The notes: generated from the letters alone by a model not told the origin. 64,000 nucleotides of DNA from Eunapius fragilis (GCA_963681505.1 OY811971.1:20332138-20396137); one strand, 5' to 3'; shown: positions 12,071 through 22,372, counted from the first letter of the stretch. Translations and numbers: made by a program.

Positions 12071-12169
12071 CTCAGACCATTGTGTTGAGGCCTCAGACCA
12101 ATGTGAGTACATACAACTAGCTATAGCCTTGTTCTGACCCCTGAGCGACAACGAGTGCACATTGTTTTC

Positions 12170-12500
12170 GGTTTCAGCATTAATACTTTAGAGAATCTAT
12201 GGTTTCAGGCATTAGAAAACTAGCTTTTTTGACCTTACATACCTTAATTAAAATTCGTCGGACCTGTCCTCTACTGCAGCTGTATCCTCGGCGTGTCGTA
12301 AAGAATTCAAATTCAATCATACGTGAGGAGAGGGTTAAAAGGCCGTTTAATGATAATCCAGTACAGGATTGGGCGGTGAAGTTTTAAAAATAATGGGACT
12401 ACGTTAATCGTGAGTGCACGCTTTGTGATATGCACGGATGCATGACTGAATGCGTAGTTTGTAATCACCCGCGTGCGGACGGCCGAATTGCTGTGATGTA
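12170..12500 (+). repeat. Dispersed repeat R, copy 1
   Basis: From GGCATTAGAAAACTAGC through ACTACGTTAATCGT, GTGCACGCTTTGTGATATG and GTGCGGACGGCC this matches 45620-45935 at moderate identity in the same orientation. Both copies lie near a ~160-bp array monomer and a kinesin-like exon. No coding function seen. Confidence 0.75.
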
Positions 12501-12600
12501 TGTGTTTTGCAGAAGCATGTACAAGTTTTTGGCTATATACTAACCATGGTCATCGTACAAGTGTCGCCAGAGCACCTGTCTCCTCCCCCCTCCTTCACAG

Positions 12601-12740
12601 GGTGTCACGGCACAGCAGAAAGAAGCAGACGTGAAGGCTCTGGAGGTGCAGCTCAAGGCCTCGGAGCAGAGTGTGGAGGTGATGACCTCCATGAGCACCA
12701 CAACTACAGCCTCCCCGCAGGACTGTCACCAGGGCAATGT
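12601..12740 (+). pseudogene. Kinesin-like coiled-coil exon (KIF21-type stalk)
   Basis: A pyrimidine-rich acceptor ends in CAG at 12600. The exon then reads GVTAQQKEADVKALEVQLK and continues acidic and helical, resembling the QKEA.IK.LE...K stretch of KIF21-family kinesin stalks, where kinesin-4 motors dimerise. The exon end is unclear (candidate donor GAG|GTGATG at ~12679; stop at 12785). The exon that should precede it is at 45212-45391 on the other strand. Motor domain not seen. It may belong to a larger gene split by an inversion rather than a dead copy. Confidence 0.45.
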
Positions 12741-12899
12741 ACCATGTTGCTACATTGGGTCCTCTCCCTCCCTTCTTGCTGTATGATGGTGAGTTCACAA
12801 GCTCCAAGGAGGGCAAGCATAGTGGCTCATAGTATGATGCTGCGATTCCTCAGTGCCTTACTTGATAAAATCTATAAGTTCATTGAAGTAACATACCAT

Positions 12900-13480
12900 T
12901 CTATTAGTCACCTTACGTGAGAAGAGAAACACTGCGCCGTTCATTACATGTATACACTTCTGCACCTACATGATACCAGATATATAGATACTATAGTAAA
13001 CAATACAATATAATGCAGAACGCAGGAATTATATAGTTCAGGTAACAAGCCAGCTGTATTATGCAAGGATATCCTGAGATTTTCCCTCATCAAGTTACGG
13101 CTTAGTCTACCCCAGAGATAATATATCAGTGTATATAATCTACATCTCTTTCGTCACTATCGTTTCACTGGAGGTTGGGCCTACTGCCTATCTCCTGCTG
13201 ATACTCAGGAATTTATCAATTATCATTCTCTCCAACCACCAGTCATAGGAAAACTCTCCAATCTAAGTTCCCTGCATCTTAATCATTTTGACTACTTCCT
13301 TCTCTGCTGATGCATATCCCACAGTTGAACTCGCTACCAGAATCAAGCTTGGGACAAGCGGATTCACTATACAGTTATGCAGCAAACAGCAGGCCCAGTT
13401 GGACAAGTTAATTATAAGTAGTGATCATGAATATGATTATGATCATGATCACCATCACCAGTCTGCAGATTTTTGTGTCT
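12900..13480. other. No gene recognised
   Basis: AT-rich sequence with one short open frame (13288-13485, ending in a GAT/CAT repeat that gives alternating D and H residues). Nothing supports coding. Confidence 0.5.
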
Positions 13481-13499
13481 CATAGAGGCAGGAGTCTAG

Positions 13500-14265
13500 G
13501 ATGATGGTGGTGGTGGTGTTTGCCACGGTTACTATGTGGTTACCTTGCATAGATATGTATGTAACCACAAAGATAGTGTTCGGCGTGACCTTGCATATCA
13601 TTCACATCCAACTTCACTGAAGCACAATAGTTTCTAGCTGCACATGAAGCAGACAAACCATAAAAGAAAACCCTTAACTTCTGAATGTAGTACATAACTC
13701 AGAAAACAGGTACCTGCACCAGAGGATGCTGCTGGCCATGCTCTTCCTCTGTGAATCACAATCTTGAAGGGTTGAAGGTCATTGGAATAATGTCTTGATG
13801 ATTATTTAATTGATTTGATATCCTCCTAATAATCACCTTACCTGTGCAGAAAAAAAGCACTCTGCTGTTTATAACGTGCATGCACAAAATAATCATATAA
13901 GCACCGGGAGAATGGGGCTCTATGATTAAATTATTCATGAGTCCAAGGTTCTATGTCCGCTGTTACACCCCTTCTCCTCTAACTCTCACCCCCTCCTCCT
14001 CTAATTCTCATCCCCCTCCTACTCCTCCTAACCCCCTTTTCCTCCTTTATCCTTCTGTTAAAGTTTTCGTAGTCTTCTTCCTTCATGACGTTTGCAGATC
14101 AACCTATATTTGAAATTCTTGATTTCAGTGCCGTGGTAACCACGGCAGACAAGTATATAACCGCAAATGTATGTTCTGGCAGTTATCATGCGTATCATTC
14201 ACATCAAACTTCTCTGAGCACGACACATGTAGCAAACAAACTATACAAGGGCAAGTTGATAGCTT
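13500..14265 (+). repeat. Diverged direct duplication (13540-13650 and 14125-14235)
   Basis: Both stretches carry ATGTATGTAACC-like sequence, then CATATCATTCACATC (or CGTATCATTCACATC), AACTT and CTGA. Between them is a C/T-rich run (13965-14060, repeated CCCTCCTCCT). No coding function seen. Confidence 0.5.
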
Positions 14266-14269
14266 AATG

Positions 14270-15180
14270 GAAAACTAATCTAACAAATTTGTACATGACT
14301 TAGAAGGTCGCAGTATATCTGCTCAGAGCAGCTGCGATGGTGATACTAACGCTAGAATTGCTGAGCACAGTATTAGCAAGTACTACCAAGGGTTTACTGG
14401 TGAGGAACGAGGGAGCTGTGGTCTTAGTTGTAGCTGCGGCTGGTTTTGGTGCAGCTGCTCGTTCTCTTGCTCGTGGAAGAGGGACGCCAATGAGACAATT
14501 CCAATGACACCTCTATTCGCGTGCTCCGAGGCTGGATTGTGCTTGTGCAGTAATAATATGTAAGGCTCTTTGCAGTTTATATTGCATGTGTCAACTATTT
14601 TCATCCTCTTTTCATGTCCATTTAAGTCCCCACTAAAGGAGCAGAGCTCGGCATGCCATTGAGCGGAGGTGCACGTGATACTAATATTACGTGGGTTTCA
14701 CTACTGATAATGTCATTTGCAGTCATGCAGCTGATAAAGCAAATGTTGTAAGTGAGATCGAGACAAGGAAAGCACCCCACGACGCGATTTGCAGAACAGT
14801 TAACATGCTAGCTTCATTGAGTGTTTTATTTTAATTGCTGTATGCCTCTGGCATGCTATTAGTGAATTTAATGCTTATCCATATGGTGAAATCGCCTATA
14901 CAACGGTGTTTTATTTCATATTGAATCATAAATGACCTTTGAAGATACTAAAAAATTAGTTTAAATTCGAATTGAAAATTTCACAACGTTACAACCAAGA
15001 AAAGACAAGCTAGTTTATGGCACCTCAGCCCCACCTCACCCAACGAGTTAAAACACTCATTATATAGACTCCCTCCTTATCCTGTGTCTGTGCAATTCAA
15101 CACACGCCCATCCGGCATCCCATATTGGTGCAGCGTCGCCTTGTGCACGACTGCAACTAGACAATATTTCTATGGTGCAT
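14270..15180. other. No gene recognised
   Basis: Unique AT-rich sequence. The open frames are short and of unremarkable composition. Confidence 0.5.
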
Positions 15181-15187
15181 CAGCGCA

Positions 15188-15192
<5 letters not shown>

Positions 15193-15277
<85 letters not shown>

Positions 15278-15278
15278 G
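15193..15278 (+). repeat. (CT)n microsatellite
   Basis: Uninterrupted CT dinucleotides for about 70 bp, then a one-base phase slip and a short continuation. Confidence 0.98.
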
Positions 15279-15698
15279 ACAACAGATCTTTCAAAACACA
15301 GAAATATTGCATGTGAAGAGAAACTCGATTCTATATTATAATTGATCTTGCATGTGTACTTTAGAAAAAAATGGTTCAACAATTCAATGAAGCCGAATTC
15401 TTTTAACGTGCCGCGATCATGGTACTAGTCATGTCCTATGTCCGTCATCATTTAGAACTCATGGAATGATTGAAGAAAACAATGACACGCCTCTGATTTC
15501 TGGATGTTCAATCCAACAATGATCTTTCAGAAGATTTTATAAAATTCTGTATGAAATCAAAACTTGATTACACCCGTTCTTTTTTTCCTGTGTACACTGT
15601 ACAAAATCAAACAGCTAGACAAAGCACAGTCGTGAAACGCATCGTAAAGGTGATATACAAAGGATTTTTAAAGCATCCATGCATCAATAGCAATAGCC

Positions 15699-15799
15699 TA
15701 GTCTCGTACCCAGACCCACGCCACAGCAGCGGGTGGATTACATCACCGCTACGTGGAAGTAGGGTCTGGAGAATCTCTCGGCAAAATCGTGGCCAGTGG
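15699..15799 (+). repeat. Left 101-bp terminal inverted repeat
   Basis: Exact reverse complement of 16795-16895. It begins TAGTCTCGTACCCAGACCC and ends GTGGCCAGTGG. Confidence 0.97.
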
Positions 15800-15861
15800 A
15801 ATGTAATGATTAACATTAATTCACACCACTGTCACGCGCTGCGGGTGACTAGGCAATTAAA

Positions 15862-16161
15862 ATGGCTTTATTGTGCGTTATGTGTGGCTTTCAGTCGGTG
15901 CCGAAGCAGAGAAGGTTATTGCACAGCACCTCTACAGTTTACGTATTACCCTTGCTGAGGCGACTAACGCACGATAGAATGGACGTCGATATCGATGTAC
16001 CTTTCAGTGTGCTTTGTATAAGATGTTTTAGGTTGCTTGATAAATGCATCAAATTGAAGCGCGAACTAGATTTGGCGGAGCAAGAAGCAGCAGCTTGTGT
16101 TAAAGTGGTGTCTGATACATATACAGCTCCGGAAGTTCATACTAAGAAAGAGGTCATCTGA
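15862..16161 (+). CDS. Small CxxC/CxxC zinc-finger-like protein inside the long-TIR element
   Basis: A 99-residue ORF. Its ATG is 63 bp inside the left TIR. CVMCG near residue 5 and CIRCF near residue 53 form a possible four-cysteine zinc site, followed by a helical, charged segment (KLKRELDLAEQEAAA). The layout resembles the zinc-finger-associated (ZAD-like) N-termini of animal DNA-binding proteins, but I cannot confirm the family. It stops 147 bp before the convergent RecQ fragment. It may be a captured exon or a small element-encoded DNA-binding protein. Confidence 0.5.
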   Translation: MALLCVMCGFQSVPKQRRLLHSTSTVYVLPLLRRLTHDRMDVDIDVPFSVLCIRCFRLLDKCIKLKRELDLAEQEAAACVKVVSDTYTAPEVHTKKEVI

Positions 16162-16308
16162 TAATCGTAGTAACCTAGTGGGTAATCAATTGTCACCTGC
16201 AGTGTCGGTAAGATGAGTTGGATAAGCAAGCTTGTACATAATTTACACTGATTATAATCAACAGATTGTTGTGAACCAACCTAAACGAAGAAGACTTTTC
16301 CCTTTACG

Positions 16309-16698
16309 CTACTTATCCTCTGTCAGCAGCATTTCGGGGCTGATGAACACAAACTGATATCTGCCTTCCGCTACCCTGTCTAGTAGAAGGGCATCGCTGT
16401 TTGCGTCTCCTGCATGCACTGCTGTAGCATCTCTCCTTGTTAGTGCTTCGATCTGGTCCTTCATTAACGCGTGCAAGGGACTAACAACGATGACTACTGA
16501 CCCATCGGTTCTTCCCGCTCGTCTGTCGAACAGTGCATGTAGGCAGGATCCAATAGCAGAAGGACTTCCCGCTTCCAGTTGGTAAGAAACGAAGACATCA
16601 CAACCACTCATAAAGGCTTCAATAGCTGCTCGCTGGTCAGGAGTTACACACTGAAAGCCAAGCTTGATTGCAGCGTAGGTGATCTCGTCTGAATCCAT
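16309..16698 (-). pseudogene. N-terminal fragment of a RecQ-like DNA helicase lacking the Walker A motif
   Basis: A 129-residue ORF. AAIKLGFQ and PDQRAAIEAF resemble the RecQ motif 0, VVIVVSPLHALMKDQI is motif Ia, and FVFISPEMLLT is the segment just before motif II. RecQ helicases unwind DNA using ATP. Where motif I (a GKS/T loop) should be, after GCDVFVS, the sequence instead gives SYQLEAGSPSAIGS with no GK[S/T]. The ORF ends before DExH. It therefore cannot be an active helicase. It lies wholly inside the long-TIR element and begins just inside the right TIR. Confidence 0.7.
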
Positions 16699-16794
16699 AT
16701 ATGATTACGAACGCGTGACTGTCACGCGAAAAATTCAATTAAAATCACTAATTGCGCATGCTCGCAATCCGATTGGAACGTTCAGATTCGAACG

Positions 16795-16895
16795 CCACTG
16801 GCCACGATTTTGCCGAGAGATTCTCCAGACCCTACTTCCACGTAGCGGTGATGTAATCCACCCGCTGCTGTGGCGTGGGTCTGGGTACGAGACTA
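16795..16895 (-). repeat. Right 101-bp terminal inverted repeat
   Basis: Exact reverse complement of 15699-15799. It lies 97 bp upstream of the RecQ-fragment ATG and so could hold that ORF's promoter (inference). Confidence 0.97.
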
Positions 16896-17127
16896 GCAAT
16901 AGCCTGCTTGTCTGCATGAAGCTGCTGTACAGACATGTCGAAATCGCGGTTCGCATTAATGATTATCAACGCATCATACACAGTGGGGGGCGTTGCCGTT
17001 GGGGTGCATTTTTGGAATAATAGCATGGATCTCGTGATCTTACGTTCACTCATGTGACCTTAGCGATTTATTATTGTGTGGGAGGCAAAAGAGTGCTGCG
17101 CGTGTATGGAATAAAAAAAAATAGAAC

Positions 17128-17270
17128 ACAAAATAAGTTGATAAAAATTTGCTGTGTTGTCGGATGCCTGAAGAGATCGGACAAGGACAAGATCTTCGCT
17201 ACACCCTGCGCGCATTTCTGGGACAGCAAAGAGCAGAAAGAGTTGTCGTCTCAACTCTTTCTACGGATCT
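17128..17270 (+). pseudogene. Possible THAP-like zinc-finger fragment
   Basis: The frame IKICCVVGCLKRSDKDK followed by HFWDSKEQKELSS recalls the first half of C-x2-4-C THAP-type DNA-binding domains in animal transposases and host factors. The second half (W, C-x2-H) is not visible in any frame nearby. Weak call. Confidence 0.3.
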
Positions 17271-17604
17271 GTGTCTAGACCTGCTTGCAGTACTTTGGAC
17301 TCGTATCGGTCTCGAGCGACGGCAGACAAACACTGAATATAATCCAAAACACGCTTCATTCCATTCACGCGCAATACTCGCTTGCCCCCAATGTAAAATT
17401 CTACAATATAAATTGGTCACATGACAATGCGTGACATTGCGTCGTGACGTAGCCGTGCAACCCCATTGGTGAGACGGAAGGTGTTAACAAAACTTCACCA
17501 ATCAATTTTGTTAGAGCTATACCTTTCACAATTTGTTTGTGATTGATCACCTTCTTGGCGCCTTACCAATTTGGCGTACCCTCTTTCGATCGAGGCACAC
17601 AGGG

Positions 17605-17605
<1 letters not shown>

Positions 17606-17641
<36 letters not shown>
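17606..17641 (+). repeat. Poly-G tract (~36 bp)
   Basis: Uninterrupted G run. Such runs are prone to length error in sequencing and can form G-quadruplexes. Confidence 0.95.
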
Positions 17642-17643
<2 letters not shown>

Positions 17644-18081
17644 AATTACCCAGTCGCCGGACAGGATGGCATGTCTGTGCGTGGTATGAAAAAAATAGGC
17701 AGCCTGATTAGTGGTATAAATAGGAAGAGTGCTTATAAAGGAATATAGTTTAGCAGACTGGAATGCTCTATAGAGCGTTTCCATACCACTGCTGCTCGTT
17801 TTGTTCTTTTTAAAAGAGCTAGATCCTCCCACTGGCAGTTGTACACATGGCACATATACGGCACGACTTCGTACTCAAATGAATACGGGTGAAAGTACAG
17901 TAAACAAATGTTTTACGGAGTTCTTACGCATATTCATTCGAGTTGCAGGCGATAAATCGGCAGAGAGTCGACCCGTGTACGCCGGCCTTTAGCGTCCCCC
18001 ATGGTTATGTGCGTTAAAGCTCTCCACTGAATCTTTGAGATAGGGATCAATAAAATTCACTGCCACTATATTCTCCAAACA

Positions 18082-18101
18082 AAGTGCACACACACACACA
18101 T

Positions 18102-18164
<63 letters not shown>

Positions 18165-18341
18165 CACGCACACACACGGACACATGGAAATTCCTGTGCT
18201 ACTTAGGATTAGTGGTTCTGGTGAGGATGGCTGTCAAGACTCAAGTTGATATGACCAAGTCTATGGAGACCACCCATAACATCTTTGGAAGCATGCAGGA
18301 CACTATATGGTCCAAACACGTACTAATAATGACACAATCTC

Positions 18342-18436
<95 letters not shown>

Positions 18437-18460
18437 GTGTGTGTGTGTGTGTTGTGTGTG
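18082..18460. repeat. (CA)n and (GT)n microsatellites around a dispersed repeat
   Basis: CA repeat 18086-18178, GT repeat 18343-18460. The sequence between them (TACTTAGGATTAGTGGTTCT, then ATGGCTGTC and ATGACCAAG) belongs to the repeat also found next to CA/GT tracts at 35100-35440 and 37820-38165. Confidence 0.95.
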
Positions 18461-18620
18461 ACCGTATATGTTTCATTACTGTGGAGTCGTACACACAGCT
18501 GGCCCACTACCTCACATATCCATCCTTAGTCGGAGTAGGTCAATATGAATAAACGGCCGCGGGTCCTTGTGTAATACTAGTCTTTAAAAGGAGCACACCG
18601 CCAATAGAAGTACTGTAAAT

Positions 18621-18802
18621 TCTCGTTCTAGCTGGGCCTAGCTTAGGTTCAGTGTAAGGGGGATAAGTACACTGGCTTCACTTAGGGTTAGAAAATGGGG
18701 GGGCGTTAGTTGGGTGTGTCATGCTAGGATAGGGGAGTGAAGGCAAGCCAATGTACTTATCCCCCTTACACTGAACCTAAACTAGGCCCAGCTAGAACGA
18801 GA
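18621..18802. mobile_element. Foldback MITE
   Basis: Arm 18621-18678 (TCTCGTTCTAGCTGGGCC...) is inverted at 18744-18802 with only a few mismatches, around a ~65-bp loop. No clear target duplication. No coding capacity. Confidence 0.8.
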
Positions 18803-18965
18803 AACCTCACGGTAGGATGTTAATTGATTTGTTAATTAGTTAATGGAGGGGGGGGGGGGGGGGGTAACGCTGCAAGAGAACCCTGTTTTCGATAACAAGC
18901 CAGTAGATTATAGCGCTGCGTCCTGGTCAGAACGATGCGCTACTTAGTTGGGCGTAACGAACTTA

Positions 18966-19075
18966 CAGTGGCGGATCCCGGGGGAGGGGGGGGGGGTCCA
19001 GGGTTTCTGGACCCCCCTCGAACCTGTATATGAATATAATTAGCGTACGACGTGTCGCACGTGAGATATACATGT
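18966..19075 (+). mobile_element. Left end of a CAGTGGCGGATCC-family MITE
   Basis: CAGTGGCGGATCC at 18966 is followed by a G-run, CTGGACCCCCCTCGAACC and ACGTGTCGCACGTGAGATA. This matches 31851-31960 closely. The right terminus was not found, so the copy is truncated or joined to the repeat at 19090-19495. Confidence 0.75.
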
Positions 19076-19089
19076 CTACGGAGTGCACG

Positions 19090-19495
19090 CGCACTTCAAT
19101 GCATTTGCAACAGTCTCTATTATATTTTACACGCAGCACAATGATTCTCATTAATTTTGTTTTTTTATATTTGATATTTGATATCCCTACTACTACTATA
19201 CAACTAACTAGCACTGACATGACAGGAATGTAGCAGGGTAGCTTATTGTTATTGCTTCACGGAGAGGATAAAAGCATCAAATTCTGCAAAATGATTCATT
19301 AGCACTGACTGATCAAAACTAGCCTAAGAGCCCTAGCTTGTCACAGGACTACGCGTCCCCCCTAAAAATTGTCCGGCCGGACATTGTATCCTAGGACCCG
19401 GAGTCCGCCGGACGCCCAGTACTAGGATACAATGTCCGGCCATCCTAGGATATCATGTCCCCCCTTAGAATTAGCGGTCCCCCTCCCCCATTTAT
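19090..19495 (+). repeat. Interspersed repeat with modular GGA..GTCC units (second copy)
   Basis: It shares TATTATATTTTACACGCAG and TGTCACAGGACTACGCGTCC with 6522-6725, followed by several CCTAGGA/TCCGGCCGGAC units in both orientations. Confidence 0.65.
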
Positions 19496-19688
19496 ACAGC
19501 GTTACAATTATAAGCATGTGTATGCCTCGGCATAAATGGGGCGTCGTATAAATAATATGAACCCCGTTGAAGTTAGCCGCACATTCCTCAGCCGCACATT
19601 TTACAATGAATAACTTAACATTCCACTAGCGGCGGGCGGCGGATGCGTGCGTTTGATGACTGTATGAGGTTGGTCCACGGTTGTCGAT

Positions 19689-19791
19689 TGTAGCGTCGGA
19701 TACAGGTGTGGCAAAAAGGATCATCAATGCAATCACATACGTGCTTATATAATACAGATACAAGTACAAAGGTCATAGCGCATGCGCTACA
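19689..19791 (-). repeat. 3' LTR (103 bp)
   Basis: Identical to 22270-22372. Unusually short for a Ty3-type LTR. It carries the short terminal inversion TGTAGCG/CGCTACA and a GCGCATGCGC palindrome near one end. Confidence 0.95.
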
Positions 19792-19812
19792 CTACCCCCT
19801 CCCTCATAAGAA
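19792..19812 (-). other. Polypurine tract
   Basis: The minus strand reads GAGGGAGGGGGTAG immediately before the 3' LTR, the expected plus-strand primer position. Confidence 0.8.
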
Positions 19813-19820
19813 GTGGGGGA

Positions 19821-20645
19821 CTATAGATCATGAATATTTTGTCCCCATCTGTCAGGTCTCTGGCTGTGTCTTGTCGAACGTCTGAGGTTGGGTGGAACAT
19901 CTTCTGGCAATTGTACATCTTCATCATGTGTCACATCTTCGGCACCTTGCAAGTGATCACCCTGATCCACTGGCAGCTCCTCAGTCTCAATATCATCATC
20001 ACTTTCTGAGGTCTCGGCTGGAGTCTCTCTGTCGATGTTGCTGTTTATCTCATCATCAGTTTCCGAGGCCTCTGCTGGAATGTCCCCATCAATATCGCCA
20101 TTCTCCTCCCCCACCGGTAGCTCTTCACCAGGTCCAGCTACATGTAGGTCATCTGTCTGATTCAATAACAAATTAGGAGGCAACTGTACACAGGGTTTAA
20201 GTCTATTAAAGTGCACCACCATACTCTTGCGTTTATTGTTCCTGTGTTGAATTTGATAAAGAATATCGCTGAGCACCTTATGTATGATGTAAGGCCCTTG
20301 CCAATAACAATGGAGCTTAGGGGATTTACCTCTGGGTACTGCTGGACAATGAAGCCAAACCATGTCACCTATCTTGAAAGGCTTCCCATTGCACAATTTG
20401 TCATAATGCACTTTTTGTCTTCTTTGTTGTAACCCCATGTACTCTCTGACCTGCCGATATGCCCTGTCTAAGCGCAGCCTGAGACCCATGGCATACTTGT
20501 TAATCTCTGTAGGAGGATAATGTGGGGGCAAGCCAAACATGACATCAATGGGTAACCTCACTTCTCTCCCAAAAACAAGCTGGTATGGTGTGCACCCTGT
20601 AGATTCCTGCACACTTGTACGGTAGGCAAACATCAGCAAGAGCAG
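19821..20645 (-). pseudogene. Integrase C-terminal domain (Ty3-type element)
   Basis: The frame resumes at MFAYRTSVQESTGCTPYQLV, followed by FGREVRLPIDVMFG, DKLCNGKPFKIGDMVWLH, WQGPYIIHKVL and VVHFNRLKPC, then an acidic tail rich in D and E. This is the target-DNA-binding end of integrase. The stretch with the catalytic Glu, which should precede MFAYRTS, is deleted. In-frame to its stop, 30 bp from the 3' LTR. Confidence 0.8.
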
Positions 20646-21765
20646 AATCAAAATTTCGGCCTTGATCTGTATGAAGGATATTTGGGGTACCAAAACGACA
20701 GACAAATTGATGCACAAAAACTTCTGCTACTTTTTCAGCTTCAATGCTGGCCAAGGGAAATGATTCCACCCATTTTGTAAAATAATCCCCAACTACCAAG
20801 ATATATTTATTACCTCTGGTGGTGATTGGTAGAGGGCCCAGGATATCCATTGCTACACGCTCAAATGGACCCGAAGGAAGATCTGCTTGCATTGCCGCTC
20901 TTGGTTTTGTAGGCGGTGCTTTACGAGTTGCACAGCTTTCACATGTAGCACTACCATCAGTTGGAGTTACCCTAACAGGCAGTCTGACTTGATGATAACC
21001 TGGAATCACCACCTTCTCACCCATAACAACATGACATGTGGATGACTGGGCACCAAAAGACAATGGAACACAATTACCAGGTTTGCCTACCGTCAAAGTC
21101 CTTTTTCCTAGATCAATCAAGCATTTCTGCTTCTCCAAATAATCAGTTCCCAGAAGGCTCTGCTGCAACATTTGCTCAACTACCAGAACCTTGTGCTTCC
21201 CTTGATGTGTGCCAATCTGCAAGTGAAGATCAATCTCCCCAGCCACCTTAAGCTCTTCACCATTTACAGCCATCACTGGAACAGTGCATGGGGAGAGTGA
21301 ACTTTTGACCTTAATTTTCACCTTATTCCACACTGCTCCATGTATAAGTGTTACTGAAGAACCAGTGTCTACTAACATGCTGACGCCGAATCCCTCTATA
21401 TGCCCTTGTATGGTTAATGTACATGCAACAGCTGATGTATGTTCCACTGACTTATTGTTTGATGGCTTCCTCTGTACACCTTCTCTTCTGCTTGGACAAT
21501 CCCGTCTTAAATGCCCTGTCTCACCACAATGCCAGCAAGTCAGCTTCCTTTTAGGCCAATTTCTTTTTCCTGGTTCACGTTCCGCCCTCAGTTTGGTCAA
21601 TTGCTCAGTCAACCGCTCAACCTGTTGTGAAAGCTTGTGTACCTGATCATCACCCCTTCCAATAGCACAGCTACTTCCGCCTCCTCGGGTATCGTCAATT
21701 GTAGCTTCCGCTTTTAGATGCGCTTGGGCTAACTCCGCTGTCTGCAGCCTGTAAGCCAGTTTCAC
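20545..21765 (-). pseudogene. Gag zinc knuckle, protease and integrase core fused by deletion
   Basis: A 406-codon frame on the minus strand. It has a coiled-coil-like Gag tail, zinc knuckle CWHCGETGHLRRDC (~residues 76-89) and aspartic protease with active site VDTGSSVTLIHG (~133-144). About 130 residues later it passes straight into integrase: CESCATRK, MDILGPLPI (first Asp), FTKWVE and HTDQGRNF (second Asp). Reverse transcriptase and RNase H are missing with no frame break at the joint. The frame is then lost just after FDSALAD. The element could not replicate unaided. Confidence 0.85.
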
Positions 21766-22295
21766 CCGTCGTCCAGCGTCTCTGGTGAATCTGTGAGAAG
21801 TTTGAGCTGGATGGTAGAGGAAAGAATACCCTGGATAAATTGGTTACGAGCAATCTCCAAGCGCCTCTCTAGTGGCCATGAAGAATATCCTTTGTCCGCC
21901 AGAATACGCAACCTGCCGGCGAATTCGAGGACAGACTCACCTGCTTTCTGTCTCGCCACGTGCATCTTCGCCTGCCACTCTAATTCCACCCCATCAGGAG
22001 AAAAGTGACTCGCAAGGCACGCTTTCACCGCATCATACTCTACCGTTTCGCTCACCAATCCCAGCTGACTTACAATCCTGAAGGGCTCGTCTTCAAGCAG
22101 CGAAACCAACTCTGCTCCTTTCTTCTCTTCAGGTAAGCCTGCTTCTTGGATATATAGTTCCACTCGCTTTATCCATAGATCCCTGTTGCGAAGCGAGGAG
22201 GCGGACGCGCTGATAACCGAGTAGGCCTCCTCTCGCGTTCGGGTTCCGTCATCCCACTTCTGACACCAATGTAGCGTCGGATACAGGTGTGGCAA
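21762..22295 (-). CDS. Gag, N-terminal part (Ty3-type element)
   Basis: 177-codon frame. ELVSLLEDEPFRIVSQLG, CLASHFSPDGVELEWQAK and ESVLEFAGRLRILADKGY are typical of retrotransposon capsid proteins, which package element RNA. The frame starts at the LTR/PBS junction, so the true ATG may be further in. It ends at a TGA overlapping the next frame by 4 nt; homology continues across, so a 1-nt shift (mutation or programmed) separates them. Confidence 0.8.
   Translation of the reverse strand: MPHLYPTLHWCQKWDDGTRTREEAYSVISASASSLRNRDLWIKRVELYIQEAGLPEEKKGAELVSLLEDEPFRIVSQLGLVSETVEYDAVKACLASHFSPDGVELEWQAKMHVARQKAGESVLEFAGRLRILADKGYSSWPLERRLEIARNQFIQGILSSTIQLKLLTDSPETLDDG
22252..22269 (-). other. Primer-binding site matching tRNA-Leu 3' end
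   Basis: Directly inside the 5' LTR the minus strand reads TGGTGTCAGAAGTGGGAT after one T. This is complementary to a CCA-tailed tRNA 3' end of the form found in animal leucine tRNAs (recalled). It would prime minus-strand DNA synthesis. Confidence 0.75.
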
Positions 22296-22372
22296 AAAGG
22301 ATCATCAATGCAATCACATACGTGCTTATATAATACAGATACAAGTACAAAGGTCATAGCGCATGCGCTACA
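22270..22372 (-). repeat. 5' LTR (103 bp)
   Basis: Identical to 19689-19791. Transcription of the element would start here and run leftwards. CTTATATAATAC-like AT-rich sequence lies inside. Confidence 0.95.

Larger units (their letters stand above)
15699..16895. mobile_element. Long-TIR transposon carrying RecQ and zinc-finger-like fragments (Pack-MULE-like)
   Basis: 101-bp terminal inverted repeats (15699-15799 and 16795-16895) are identical over all 101 bp and start TAGTCTCGTACCC. The flanks carry a 9-bp direct repeat GCAATAGCC (15690-15698, 16896-16904). It can also be read as a 7-bp duplication CAATAGC with ends CTAG. Long perfect TIRs with 9-bp duplications are typical of Mutator-like elements. 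Two convergent ORFs start shortly inside each TIR: a CxxC-rich ORF (+) and a RecQ-like fragment (-). No transposase is seen, so the 1,197-bp element is non-autonomous. Identical TIRs imply recent movement. An alternative is a deletion derivative of a helicase-encoding element such as Academ. Confidence 0.85.
19689..22372 (-). mobile_element. Non-autonomous Ty3/gypsy LTR retrotransposon lacking reverse transcriptase
   Basis: Two 103-bp LTRs with identical sequence, each starting TGTAGCG and ending CGCTACA, are flanked by a 5-bp duplication TCGAT (19684-19688, 22373-22377). On the minus strand the order is PBS, gag, zinc knuckle, protease, then integrase directly. RT and RNase H are absent, as is the integrase segment that should hold the third catalytic residue. 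Total length is 2,684 bp, versus ~5 kb for complete elements. The identical LTRs imply recent insertion with enzymes supplied in trans. Confidence 0.9.

Noticed and set aside
15084-15382. Ser-Leu or Arg-Glu repeat ORFs
   Set aside because: They arise solely from the (CT)n microsatellite read on either strand.
18212-18552. Open frames made of Cys-Val or Thr-His repeats
   Set aside because: They are translations of the GT/CA microsatellite. The same holds at 29599-30099, 30142-30327, 31215-31549, 36220-36459 and 37624-37929.
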